Shown one piece after another: positions 26,531 to 38,000 of a stretch of DNA of 64,000 nt; within the stretch, counting starts at the first letter, position 1, and every line of letters begins with the position of its first letter. The translations under genes were made by a program, and so were the position numbers. This DNA is from Okapia johnstoni (Eukaryota > Chordata > Mammalia > Artiodactyla > Giraffidae): the NCBI GenBank assembly GCA_024291935.2, contig CM044310.1:116384213-116448212 (forward strand), written 5' to 3'. The notes under the pieces were generated by a model that searched no databases, was not told the origin of the DNA, and saw only the letters and a program-made list of their open reading frames with translations.

Positions 26531-26544
26531 TCTAGCAGTTCATA

Positions 26545-26763
26545 CATGCATGCTAAGTTGCTCAGTCGTGTCCAACTCTGCGACCCCACGGACTGTAGCC
26601 TGCCAGGTTCCTCTATCCATGGGATTTCCCAGGCAAGAATACAAGAGTAGGTTGCCATTTCCTCCTCCATGTAATCTTCCAGACCCAGGGATCAGACCCA
26701 CATCTTTTAAGTCTCATGCATTGGCAGGTGGGTACTTTACCACTAGGGCCACCTGGGAAGCCC
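26545..26763 (-). repeat. Bov-tA SINE (antisense)
   Basis: Starts with the reversed SINE end GCTCAGTCGTGTCCAACTCT and ends GCCACCTGGGAAGCCCC. Confidence 0.9.
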
Positions 26764-27110
26764 CCAGTCCATAAGGATTCCATAAACCTTACCACATCTG
26801 GCATCTGGGGAAACAGATGTTTGTCTGCAGAACAGCTGAAGTATGCATCTACATGTGATCCAGATACCAGCATTAAGACGCAGGTTTTAAAGTAACTATG
26901 ATGAATAAGTTCAAAAAATAGATGAAAAGACGGAGAATTTCATCAGAAAACTAGAATCTAAAAGAGAGGGGTAAATAGAATAAAAGAGAAGGGAGAGGGA
27001 GATGGAATCCAATGTAAATTTTAGAACTTATAAATTTAAAAAATCAGTAGACAAGTTTCACAGCAGGTGAGACACAGTGGGAAACAGATCAGGAGACAAT
27101 ATCTAGACTG

Positions 27111-27278
27111 GGGACTTCCCTGGTGGTCCAGTGGAAGTCCACACTTTCAGCGGAAGACTCCACACTTTCAGTGGAAGACTCCACACTGTGAATGCGGGGG
27201 GCAAAAGTTTGATCCCTGGTTGGGGAATGAAGATCCCACAGGCTGTGCGGCCAAAAATAATAAACTAAAAAAAAAAAA
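27111..27278 (+). repeat. CHR-type SINE with internal triplication
   Basis: GGGGACTTCCCTGGTGGTCC head; the word CCACACTTTCAG(C/T)GGAAGACT is repeated three times at about 20-base steps (27130-27190); GATCCCTGGTTGGGGAATGA follows, then an A-rich tail. Confidence 0.85.
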
Positions 27279-27311
27279 TCTGGATGAATCACACTGAATA
27301 GGATAGAAAAT

Positions 27312-27442
27312 ACAGGGCATTTTCTGGTGGTCTAGTGGTTAGGATTCAGTACTTTCACTGCTGTGGATCTGGGTTCCATCCCTGGTCAGGGAACTAAGAT
27401 ATCCCACAAGCCAGAAGGTGCAGCAGAAAAAAAAAGAAACAA
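27312..27442 (+). repeat. CHR-type SINE
   Basis: TTTTCTGGTGGTCTAGTGGT, CCATCCCTGGTCAGGGAACT, and A-rich tail. Confidence 0.85.
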
Positions 27443-27554
27443 CTTATATCCAGCTTTTAGGCAAATAGAGAAGGGCAGAGACCATTTTTGTATCTGTTTC
27501 TCAACTGTCTTCAGCTCAAAACGATCCTTATGTCATAGTGGGATATTTTGAGGG

Positions 27555-28345
27555 TGGTATATTCTGCTACCCTTCACTATATATAATATTAACATACAAA
27601 AATCAATTATATCCTTAAACATTATGAACAAAAAGATTTTTACTGAAATTTTTAAAAATACGATTTGAATCAGCATAACAAGCAAAATACCTAAGAATAA
27701 ACCTAACAAAAGATTTGCTAGATCTCTAAACAGGAAACTATGATACATTACTGAGAGTAATTAAAGAAAATCTAAATAAATGATTCATAGTAACAGTATT
27801 CATGGCTTCCCTGGTGGCTCAGTGGTAAAGAATCAGCCTACCAATGCTGGAGACACAGGTTCAATCCCTGGTTTGGGAAGATCCCACGTGCTGCAGAGCA
27901 ATTAAGCCCGTGCACCACAACTATTGAGTCCATGCTCTAGAGCCCAGGAACTGCAACTACTGAAACCTGTGCACCTAGAGCCTATACTCCGCAACAAGAG
28001 AAGCCACTGCGATGAGAATCCCTAGCACTTTGAATAGAGATTAGCCCCCACTCATCCCAACTGGAGAAAAGCCCATGCAGCAACAAAGATCCAGCACAGG
28101 AATAAATGAATAAAATTTTAAAACAGTATTCATAATTGCCAAAAAGTAGAAACAACCAATGTCCATCGAGAGTAACATGGTTCAATTGTGGCATATTCAT
28201 AGAATGGAATATTATACAACAGTGAAATGAATGACCTACTGCCATAGGATGGATTTTATAAATATAATGTTGAGCAAAAGAGGCGGTCACCTTTGGAGGG
28301 ACAATAATTAGGAGGAAGTGTGAAGACTTCTGGGCTGGAGGCAAT
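27555..28345. repeat. old L1 remnants split by a long CHR-2-type SINE
   Basis: L1-like ACCTAAGAATAAACCTAAC and ATTACTGAGAGTAATTAAAG lie before, and GCATATTCATAGAATGGAAT after, a long CHR-2-type SINE at 27804-28121. AACAGTATTCAT flanks the SINE at 27792-27803 and 28122-28133 as a perfect 12-base target-site duplication. Confidence 0.75.
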
Positions 28346-28674
28346 ATTCTCTTTTTTTATATGGGTGGTTTCATCACTGTATTCCTCTATTAAAAGCTTA
28401 ATTGTTCCATAACTTAGAATTTAGCACTTTATGTATGTTATAACTTTACTATAAAACATATTTTTAATTATTTTAGGTTTTACAAAATTATCTTTCTCAA
28501 AAAAAAGGGAAATAAACAAGAATTACTGAAGGAATAAAATGAAAAAATGAAAAATAACAAAAGGAAAAAAAGAAAGAATAAAATCATACTAATAAAGTCA
28601 GCAGGGTCCACAACTTGTCACCCAATGCTAAGAAAACACTAGGCAAACCCTAGAACCTGTGTAGTTCTTATTGA

Positions 28675-29060
28675 ACTCTTATAAGACTCCATGAGGTGGA
28701 TATTGTTTGTTCCCATTTTAGGGAAGAAGGGGAGGCTCAGAGAGATGGAATCACTTGCCAAAGTCACACAGCAATGGCACTAGGTTTTCTGATTTAAAAT
28801 CTCACACTTTTAACCAGTCACCACATCACTTGTTAAACAGGTTCTTCCCCAGGTGTTATAACAAGCCACCACCTAATAGCCAAAATAATAACTATCAGCC
28901 AATAAGGATTACTACTTTAAGGCCTCAAAATAACCTAAAAAGCAATTATCTCCATTTCTAGGTGAGAAACCTGAGGCTCAGAGAGACGGTAAGCTTTTGT
29001 GCCAAGGTTACAGGTAGGAAGTGATGGAGTCAAAATTCAAACCCAAGAATGTCTGACTCC
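28675..29060 (-). repeat. two antisense MIR copies
   Basis: GAGGCTCAGAGAGATGGAAT with CCAAAGTCACACAGC near 28730-28775, and AACCTGAGGCTCAGAGAGAC near 28968-28988, both reversed MIR cores. Confidence 0.7.
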
Positions 29061-29431
29061 AGCCTTATCATCATTCTACACAGTCCAACAGTTTTGAGGC
29101 GTAGATTCTGTCCCTTCATTCATTCAACAAAAAATGTTTGAGAACCCACCCTGGGCCAAGGATATTCTAGTTCCCAACAGCCTTCTGCCGCTACGAGCTC
29201 ACATTCCAGTAGGGGGTGACAAAGACAGTGCACAAATACAGACTGTTTCACGGTGGAGAGACGAGCCTCGAGGACGAATAAAAAACTAGAGAGATGAGCC
29301 TGAATTATAGACTGTGTGTCAGAGGAAGGGCTCTCTGAGGAAGTAACAGCTGGATGAACAATGACGGGATGAATGGGAGAATGTAAAATGATTTCTGTGC
29401 CTGAGCCAGCAAAGAGGCCGAGTGAGTGGGA

Positions 29432-29652
29432 CACGCGTGCGTGCTAAGTCGCTTCAGTCGTGTCCAACTCTTTGTGACCCTGTGGACTGTAGTCCACCAG
29501 GCTCCTCTGTCCATGGGATTCTCCAGACAAGAATACTGAAGTGGGTTGCCACGCCCTCCTCCTAGGGATCTTCCTGACCCAGGGATCGAACCCACATCTC
29601 TTAAGTCTCTAGCAGATGGGTTCTTTACCTCTAGCGCCACCTGGGAAGCCCG
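29432..29652 (-). repeat. Bov-tA SINE (antisense)
   Basis: GTCGCTTCAGTCGTGTCCAA start, CCCAGGGATCGAACCCACAT, GCGCCACCTGGGAAGCCC end. Confidence 0.9.
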
Positions 29653-29689
29653 GATGGGACATCATTTATCCTAAATGCCCCTCGTTAGG

Positions 29690-29945
29690 AGTCTGACGGG
29701 CTACAGTCCATAGGGTCGCAAAGAGTCGGACACGACTGAGCACGATCAGAAGTCAATTTGGGATGTAATTCTCGAGACGTAAGAGACGCGGGTTTGATCC
29801 CTGGGTCGGGAAGATCCCCTGGAGGAGGGCATAGCAACCCCCTCCAGTATTCTTGCCTGGAGAATCCCATAGACAAGGGAGCCTGGTAGGCAGCAATCCA
29901 TAGGGTTGCAAAGAGTCAAGAGACGATTGAAGTGGCTTAGAATGC
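29690..29945 (+). repeat. Bov SINE pieces
   Basis: A short 3' piece (GGGCTACAGTCCATAGGGTC...GACACGACTGAGCACG, 29698-29742) followed by a 5'-truncated Bov-tA copy (about 29776-29945). Confidence 0.8.
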
Positions 29946-30329
29946 ACCTCTCTCTACCCCGAAAAGCTGAGGTTATCTTTCCTCTACTCTCTCCTAAAAA
30001 GAAGGAATGAAACCGTTTGGGAAAGAATCCTTCGGGGACCTATTAATACATTGTGACTGGGGCCGCAAAAAAGGCATGAGAGTAGTGAGGCAGGACAGAC
30101 AGGACATCATAGTGACGGTGATTGGCAGCCTGCCATGGAACAGAAGGCAAAAAAGACACGGCTTGGAGGCTGATACGAAGTGGGGGGATGGACAAAGGGT
30201 TCCTCAGGCCAAGTTTCCCTTGCTTGGGCCCATTTCACCCAAGCTTGAGGCCGCAGAGAAGACCCCAGCCTTGAGCACTTGGTCGACTCCAGTCTCCCCC
30301 AGCAGTCTTAATCCCTTCCGCCTTTATCG

Positions 30330-30640
30330 ACTCAGCCAGTACGCATGCGCCCGCTCCACCGGGCTGGGGGCGCGCCCGGGCAGTCCTACGCATGCGCGGC
30401 CTCATAGGTAACCGTAGCGACAGGAGCGCTCCGTCCCGGTGTGCGCCTGCGTCCCGGGGAGCAGCCCGAGAGGGGCGTGGCTTAGGCCCCTCGTGCGGTC
30501 CCGGTCCCGCCCTGGCACCTTTCTTTTTCCGGTGGGAAAAGCGCACGCGCGTCTCCTGAGGGCCCAACCGTCGTTTGTTTGTTGTTCGTGGCCCTCAGTT
30601 GTGTCCCGAGACTGGAACACTGCGACGTGGCTCCAGGTGC
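30330..30640 (+). promoter_or_regulatory. KASH5: CpG/NRF1-type promoter candidate for KASH5
   Basis: CpG-rich stretch with two ACGCATGCGC palindromes (30341-30350 and 30388-30397), the core of the NRF1 site, and an X-box-like GTAACC-GT-AGCGAC at 30408-30421. TTTTCCGG is an ETS-like word near 30526. A donor CAG|GTGCGC at 30636/30637 could end a non-coding first exon that joins the acceptor at 31925/31926. Assignment to KASH5 is from position and strand only. Confidence 0.5.
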
Positions 30641-31925
30641 GCCCAGGCCGTGGCCGTGTCAGAGCCCCTCGCGAAATCCTGGCAAGCCCCCAAATCCTAG
30701 GGGAGAGTCCCCAGTATCAGGGCCTTCCAAGTCTTGTTAAAAGTCTTAAAATCCTGACCAAACTTACTCAGAAATACAGAAAGGAACCCTCCAGGAAATC
30801 TCGTAGATGACCCCTGAAATCCTGTCAGAATCTTCTAGTAATTCTGTCAAACTTCTCCCTCAGAGTCTGTCAGAGCCTCTAACAGCTCCCAAGACTCAGG
30901 GGAGGCTCCCCAGAGGAGCTGGGAGCCTGGGCCTAGGAGAACCAGGAAAGATGCTGAGTCCCCCTGGGCTCTGAGGGACCTGGAGGTTGGCCAGGGGAGA
31001 GAAAAATGACAAGAAGCCAGGAGTTGCAGGAACCACTCTGCTGCACCAGCCCAAGAGGCTGGGAACTTAGTCCTGAGGTTACTAGGGAACCATGGGAGGG
31101 CTGGAAACAGGAGAAAGATGGGGTTCAAACTCAAGCAGGAGGCCAACAGTTCCAAATCCAGGCAGATGGGTGAGAATGTAAGTAGCCCAGGGTGATGTGG
31201 GAGCCTAGGGAATCCTCTAGACGAGAAACAGTTTCCAGGAGGGGAGACGTGGGAGCCAAGACAGGAAGGGCAGGTGAGAAGGATGTCCCAGGCAGAGACC
31301 TGGAGGTGGGAAGAGCCGGCCCAGTTTGGTCAACAGTACAGGGTTCAGGGTTGCCAGTGGGTTTGAGGGTAGGCAAGGCAGGTGGGATCAGTCCAGGCTG
31401 GGCCTTCAATATCAAGTCCAAGGTCTAGACTCTGTCCCTGGGGTGCTTGGGAGCCGTGAAACTACACTGTGCAGGGGAGAGGCAGGTCAGCTCTTGTGAG
31501 GATGGACTGGAGCAGGAAACTGGAGGCCGGAGGCTGAGGAAGAGGCTGAGTCAAGGACCTAGGAGGGGAGGTTGAGGCCTGACCCAGAGCTGTAGGGAAG
31601 GAGAGAAGGGGACAAGGGAGAATCATAGGGCAGGAGGGACAGGGCTGGGGAACTTGACAAACTGTGGGGAGGAGGGGTGGCAGGAGGGAATGACCCCCAC
31701 CCACCAGCCCCCCCTTTGATCTCTGCCACCCACTCCTTAGGCCCCCATTTTCCCAGCCCACACCAACCCATAAAACAGGTCTGAGCAAAAGCTGCTCTGG
31801 TCGAGGCAGGGGTGGGCAAACAGGTTCTGAGAACCCAGAACGGCCTGGGGGCACAGAAGGTGCAGGGCGGGTCCCCACCCTCGGGTGGCTGGTTGAGGAG
31901 GCCATTCCCCTGTTTGTCCTTCTAG
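30641..31925. other. probable KASH5 first intron
   Basis: Degenerate tandem words (AAATCCTG, CCCCTGAAATCCTGTCAGAA and similar) run from 30660 to 30890. From 31100 to 31720 it is G-rich on plus. No coding exon supported. Confidence 0.5.
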
Positions 31926-32020
31926 GAGCTTGTGGAGCAGCCAGTCCATTTCTGGTCCCTTCCAGTGACGGAAGGGAGCTGTTAGCTTCCCCAGCAGCTG
32001 CAGAGCATCCAGGGTGGCCC
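31926..32020 (+). other. KASH5: KASH5 5' untranslated part of the start-codon exon
   Basis: A pyrimidine-rich acceptor (TGTCCTTCTAG) ends at 31925. The exon continues to the ATG at 32021 and the strong donor GTAAGT at 32064. The start is chosen because MDMPEG..GPTA matches the known N terminus and its one-base overhang joins exactly to the next exon (A|TG). Confidence 0.65.
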
Positions 32021-35000
32021 ATGGACATGCCAGAGGGCCAGGCAAGTGGCCCCACTGCAAAAAGTAAGTGACTGGGCTCCTGTTTGTCCCATGGGAGGGT
32101 GGGAAGGGAGCAGTGGGTGAACAGGGCACCAGGTTGTGACTCAGGGACTTGGAAGAGCTGGCTTGGGGTGGCTGAGCCTCCACTTTGAGACAGACTGGGA
32201 TGCAGAGAACAATCCTTGATGAAGTGCCTGCTGTGTGCCCACCTGTCTGGACAGCTTATTTGTTCTGGGGAGGCCAAGCTGCAGGAGTAGAAGCCTCTGT
32301 ATGCGCATGCCCCCTGCCTGGAGCACCCCTCCAGTGACCCACAGATTCACCCTCACTTCTTGCAAATCTCTGCTTTCTGTAAAGCAGCTGCCCTGTTACT
32401 CTCTCTCTGCTTTCCTTCTTTACTTCTCTTCACAGCACTGATGTCTCTTTGTCTTGTCTGTTTAGACTCTGTCTCCCCGACTAGAATGTGAGCTCCACAG
32501 GGCAGGCTTGGTTTTATTCACCCTGGTATACCTGGTCCCTGGAGCAGCATTGGCCAACATGCAAGCCATATATATATACATAATTTTAAATTTTGTTAGT
32601 AGCCACATTGAATTAAAAAGAAAAAAGAAACAGACAAAGCAGATGGCAATCATAGATATTATTTAACCTAATATATCTAAAACAGTGTCCTTTCAGCATA
32701 CAATCAATATAAAAATATACTGAAGTTATTCTCTTTTTATACTAAGTCTTCAAAATCTGGCGTGTACTTTACACTAACATGAATGTGTGCATGCTCAGTC
32801 ACTTCAATCGTGTCTGACTCTGCGATCCTATGGACTTCAGCCTGCCAGGCTCCTCTGTCCATGGGATTCTCCAGGCAAGAATACTGGAGTGGGTTGCCAT
32901 GCCCTCTTCCAGGGGATCCTCCTGACCCAGAAATTGAACCCGCATCTCCTGTGTCCCCTGCATTGCAGGCAGTTTCTTTACATTGAGCCACCTGGGAAAC
33001 CACTTTACACCAATAAAGCATCTCACACTCACCACAGTTCAGGTCCCAAGAATCACTGTGGCCATTGGCTGTCCTGCTGGTCATGCTGCCCAGGAGCAAT
33101 GCCTGACGTATAATAGGAACCCAATTACTACGTATTTGAATGATCAGATGGACACAGACCAAATGGGTGTGAAAGTGGCTTCAGGAAGAAGATGTTGGGT
33201 TGTCCTTTCTGAAACTCATCTACTAAACTGAGAGAGCCCAAGGGAGACTCCCACCCTAGAGGAGAGACAGGGACCCTTTCTTAGAGGGTCCTAGCATCCA
33301 GCCTCAAAGCCTGTGTCTTTTCTCTCTGGCCTTGGGAGGCTCTCCAGGTAGGAAGGCAGGAGGCAGACACCTGGGCAGGCTGACCAAGTGACCAGCATCT
33401 GAACGTGTAAACTTCATCTGCACCAGTAGAGGGCGTGCAGCCACCGAGGAACCTGTGGCCACGGGCTGAGCCAGCTTTGGGAGACTCCCAGAGGAAAGGG
33501 AGGGACACACCCAGGAGAGATGGAGACTGAGGAAAGCAGGGGATGAAAAGAGAGAGAGTGACAGCGGAGGAAGGAGAGAGAAGCCTTGGAGAGACAGCGG
33601 AGGAAGGAGAGAGAAGCCTTGGAGAGTGGAGAGTCGCTGAGTTACAGGAGAAGAAGATGGGAGTGGAGGACATGGAGACAGGCGGGTGGGACTTGAGGGC
33701 CAAAGAGATGGGGAGGAGGATGGAAAGAGTCAGAGACAAAACTAGAGAAAGTACAGGACAGAGGCAGAGAGGTAGAGACGCTGAGGAAGGAAAGAGAACA
33801 GGAGAGAAGCAGAGCCATATCTTCCTGAGGGGCCCCGGGAGGCTGCGGGTCGCATCTGCGCTGTAGATCCGTGCAGCTCCTCAGATCCCACGACATCTGG
33901 AGCCAGGCAGTCCTGGGTGACCTCGCTGGGCCGCAGGGTCCTCCTGCATAATGTGGGGGGCACCACGTCTCTCATAACTGTAGGTCCTGCTCCTTTTCCC
34001 TAGAAGCTGAAGTTCAAACCTGAGGGGGCTGAATTTTTAGCTCAGTACAGAGAACGCTTGAAGAGTTAGTGGGATGAGAAATGGCAATCAGATGTTGAAC
34101 ATGTGACCTTGGGCAAGTTTCCCACTTGTCTGTGTCTAAGTATCCTCGTTTGTAAACTGGGGCTAATCATAGCAGCTACTGTGGTTTGTGTCGAATGCTC
34201 AGAAGAGGTTTGGCTCCTAGTAAATGCTGAATAAATATTCAGTTTTATTATTGAACTTCCAGATTTTATTAATATCTTATCTCCTCTCTAGGAGGAAAGT
34301 TACCCCCACCCACCCACCCACGCATTTTCCAGAGGAAGAAACTGAGGCTCAGAGAGACTGAATCCCTTGCCCAGGTTGTGCTTGAGTCTGCCAGACCTTG
34401 CAGCCTGCACTTGGCCCTCTGCTATACCCAGCTGTTCAGGGACAGGGCAGGGAGCTTCAACAGTCACTTCCAGCCCTGGGAAAGATCCAGTGGGTCCAAG
34501 GGTGGAGAATATATAAGCTCCTTCTATATCTTGGAGCGTTTTTTGAGTACCTCTTATGTGTGGGCACAGTGGATACAGCAACTTACAGACCCCAGAATGT
34601 TCACATTGTGTGGAGGTGGGAAGCAGGAGGTACTCTTCACTTACACAGACCTCACCCTCCCAGCCCCAGGGAGAGGGAGGATCACTCTATCCACCCATTT
34701 TACTGATGGGAAAACTGAGGCTCCAAAAGGAAAAGAGACTTGCCCACAATCCTGCGGCTGGAACTCTGAGATCCGAACCACTCCCCCACCACTCACCACG
34801 CCTGGATTGCCCCATCCTCCTTTGTTTCAGGCCCCAGGCCGTGGGCGCTGATGACGCCAGCCTCGGGGATGTGGGGAGGAGAGACCCAGCCCTGAGGCGG
34901 GCTGGGAGACCGGAGATGCTGCGGGCAGGCGAGATCGATCCAGGCTGCCCGCGCGTTATCGGATTGTTCCTGGCTCCTGGGCCCCCTTCACCCTCCGCTT

Positions 35001-38000
35001 CTCCCAGAATCCTCTTTTTCACCCTCCTCTGCCCCTCGCCCCCTCTAAGCCCGGGAAGAGAGGAAAAAAGGCTATAAGAGAATTTGTTCATTATTGTGGG
35101 CTCCTGAGCCGATTGGACACAAAAGATTAGACAGCAGGGGGCACTTCCTGGCCTGAAAGCTGGGGGGCCCACATTCCCAAATCGGGGGATAGGAAAGGTG
35201 ACTCAGAGACCCTCACCTTGTGGCCCCCACCAGCCCAAACCCCAGGCAGCTTGGAATGAATTCCTTCCCCTCTGCAGGAGCCCCTCTTTGTCCTTCATTG
35301 TCCCCCTCCCCACAGATGGGCTGGCCCTCTTGTCTCCTCAGTGTACCTCTGGGACCAAGCAGAGGATGGGAGCCTGGGGACACCACTCAGCTTAGAAGAG
35401 CAGATACTCAACTCCACGTTCGAAGCTTGTGACCCCCAGAGAACAGGTCAGAGAGTCAAGGAATAATAAGGAATGGAGATGGGGGGCTGGGAACTGGGGA
35501 GCCACAGAGAGAGGGGTGGGCTGGGGTGATGTGGGCGACTGTGGGAAGCTTCAGGAAGGAAACAGATAGGGGACAGTAAGGGGAGGAAACTTGGGGGAGG
35601 AGGGTTAGCAGAGGAAGGCGGGGCTTTGGAGCCTTGGAGAGGGGGGAAGGGCAGCCACTGTGGGCCTGGTGGGGCACAGCTGGTCCTCTTTGGTCCAGCT
35701 CTGAGGTGCAGATGACTGGGCCCCATTTCCAGGTGAAAACGTTGACTCAGGGAAGAGAAAGGAGCTGCCCAAAGGCCACAGTGCAGGGGTGCAACCAGCC
35801 CAGCCAGTGATCCCCACCCCTTACCCCTCTCCTGCCCCAGCCTCCCTCACAGCCTCTCTGTCCCCAGGCACTGTGGCTGTGACCCGTCTACTAGCCTACT
35901 TGGAGGCCGTGACTGGACGGGGTCCCCAGGATGCTCGCCTCCAAACCCTGGCCTGCAGCCTGGACCCCAGTGGGGAGGGCTCTCAGGCCACCGTGGACTT
36001 GAACACCTTCCTGGTGATCATGCGGGACTGGATCACTGCCTGTCAGCTGGATGGGTGGGTTCCTGCACCTCCATTCCCCCCCCCCACCCTCCCCCTCAGA
36101 AAACCTTTCCTAAGATCTAACCTCATACCTGCTTACTGCAGCCAGCACCCTTTGGGCACAGGGACCTGCTATGGTTGGAAGGAGGCTGAGGAGAGAAAAG
36201 TAGAGATGAGGTTGGGGTGGGGGTAGGGTCTGAGGACAGAGTGCCTGGGATGGGGAGCAGAGGGACTCAGAGGGCAGAAATAAAAGGGGCTGGAGAGAGG
36301 AGAAGGGGGACGTTGAGGGGCTGACAGAGGCCCCTCCCCATCCCTCCTCCAAGCTCAGTCTTTGCCCCTCCTGCTTTTCCATCTGGCCCCGGGCGCTTGC
36401 CATCTGGCCTCACCTTCCTCCCCACAGTGCTTGCTCTCACCTGACCTGGCCCCTCCTCCCATCACCCGCAACCCCCTGTTGGTGGCTGGTCAGGATTGGG
36501 GGGGGGTGCCTGCAGGGGCTCTAAGCCTCATCCCTTTGATACAGGGGATTAGAGCTGGAAGAGGAGACGGCCTTCAAGGGAGCTCTGACCTCCCAGCAAC
36601 TGCCATCTGGTGAGATCACTATATATAGAATGAAGCAGGCAGGCCCAGGGTCAGACAGTGGGGGGGACTTCCCATGGGGGCAGAGCAGGGGGTAGGGCCG
36701 GACCCCAGAGACATTTGTTCTAACCTGGCTTTCTAGGCACCTCCATGACTGCCTCCCCACCTGCCCTGAGCTTTGGGGTTTGCTCTTTTTTTTCCTCACT
36801 GGTTGTTTTCAACTCCTCCTCCTGACACCAGCCCTGTCACGGAGGGCCCTCCCACCTCTTACCATCATCACCCCTCCCTGCACTCTAGTTCCTGCATCCT
36901 CTGTTCCTCTGGTCTTGTCCCCACCTCCTGCCTGGCCTGGGCTCAGGCTGTTTTATCAGCCTAAACTTTCCATGTCTTCCCTCACCCTTCACTCGGGGTA
37001 GGGAAGCCCTGGGATGCTGCAGGTAAAGGTCCCTTTCTCTCCAGCATCCTCAGCACAGACCTGCATCCCTTCCCTGTAGAAATCTGATTATGACTCATTA
37101 CCTGCCTTGTTGTTTTGTCAGTTGATTTGCTCACCATTCTACCCCAAAGCCTTCAACACAGGAGTCTCTCCATAAAAAAGTGCTGGTGTTACTGGTGTTA
37201 TATTTCTTGAGCCTTATAAAAACAGAAACCAAACAATAAAACTTTCTTGACATTCTCTTGATTCCTCCAACCTGGCTTGGAGGCAGGCAGTCAGGGGACG
37301 GTTGTGAGAAGGGGAGAAGATGTTAGCTCTGAGGGAGGAAAGACCCCTTTGGGGCCGAATGGGGAAAGGACGCGGGGAAAGGACAGGAGGGAGAGGCTGG
37401 AGGCCAGGGTAGGGGCTGCGGTGAGGGTCCAGGGGGAGAAGGCATGGGGCCCGGGGCAGGAGTGAGGGAGCCAGGACGGCCCAGGGGCTAGGTGAGTGAG
37501 TGGGGGAACTGAGGGGAGAGACAAGGTTCAGGGCAGCTGAGCTGCTGCCCAGGGTCGGGCGTGATGAATATGGGGTGGTTGGGCCCTACCGGGAAATCTA
37601 GCCTGAGCTCAAGGTTCCATGAACAGGAGGCTTTCTGGATGGTGGTATAAGTCAGCCCCAGGAGCAGGTGGGATCACCCAGAAAGAAGACGAGGGTGGGA
37701 TCCAAAGGAGGACCAAGGCCAGAGTCCGGGGCTTGCTAACATCTCGGGTCACCTGGGAGCTCACCACCCTCTGTCTCCCTCCAGGATGCCCAGAAGTTGA
37801 GGACCCAGCCAATCTGGAGAGCTTTGGAGGCGAAGACTCCAGACCTGAGCTGTACCTATCCTCAGCAACCCCTGCCCTCCCCCGCTTATGCCCTCCAGCG
37901 GCCTCAGGCCCAGGGCCTGGCCTAGGGTTAGGGTCCTCTGGGGAGTGGGTGAGGGAAGCAGGCTGGGCTAATATCGCAGGGAGAACAGGGCTGTCTCCTG

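Larger units (their letters stand above)
24024..30329. other. DKKL1-KASH5 intergenic region, repeat-rich
   Basis: About 6.3 kb with no coding exon that I can support. It is mostly interspersed repeats (listed separately), with A/T-rich L1 remnants around 26.9-28.6 kb and two antisense MIR copies near 28.7-29.05 kb. Long frames here belong to repeats. Confidence 0.7.
32064..35341 (+). other. KASH5 intron 2
   Basis: 3.3-kb intron after the start-codon exon. It contains the SINE-split repeat at 32.55-33.04 kb, GA-rich degenerate repeats at 33.53-33.82 kb, MIR copies and two CTCF-like motifs. No further exon seen. Confidence 0.6.

Noticed and set aside
31462..32277. A 271-codon minus-strand open frame opposite the KASH5 start exon
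   Set aside because: Composition is Pro/Ser/Leu-rich from G-rich plus-strand DNA; it overlaps the KASH5 first coding exon and shows no recognisable domain or splice pattern.
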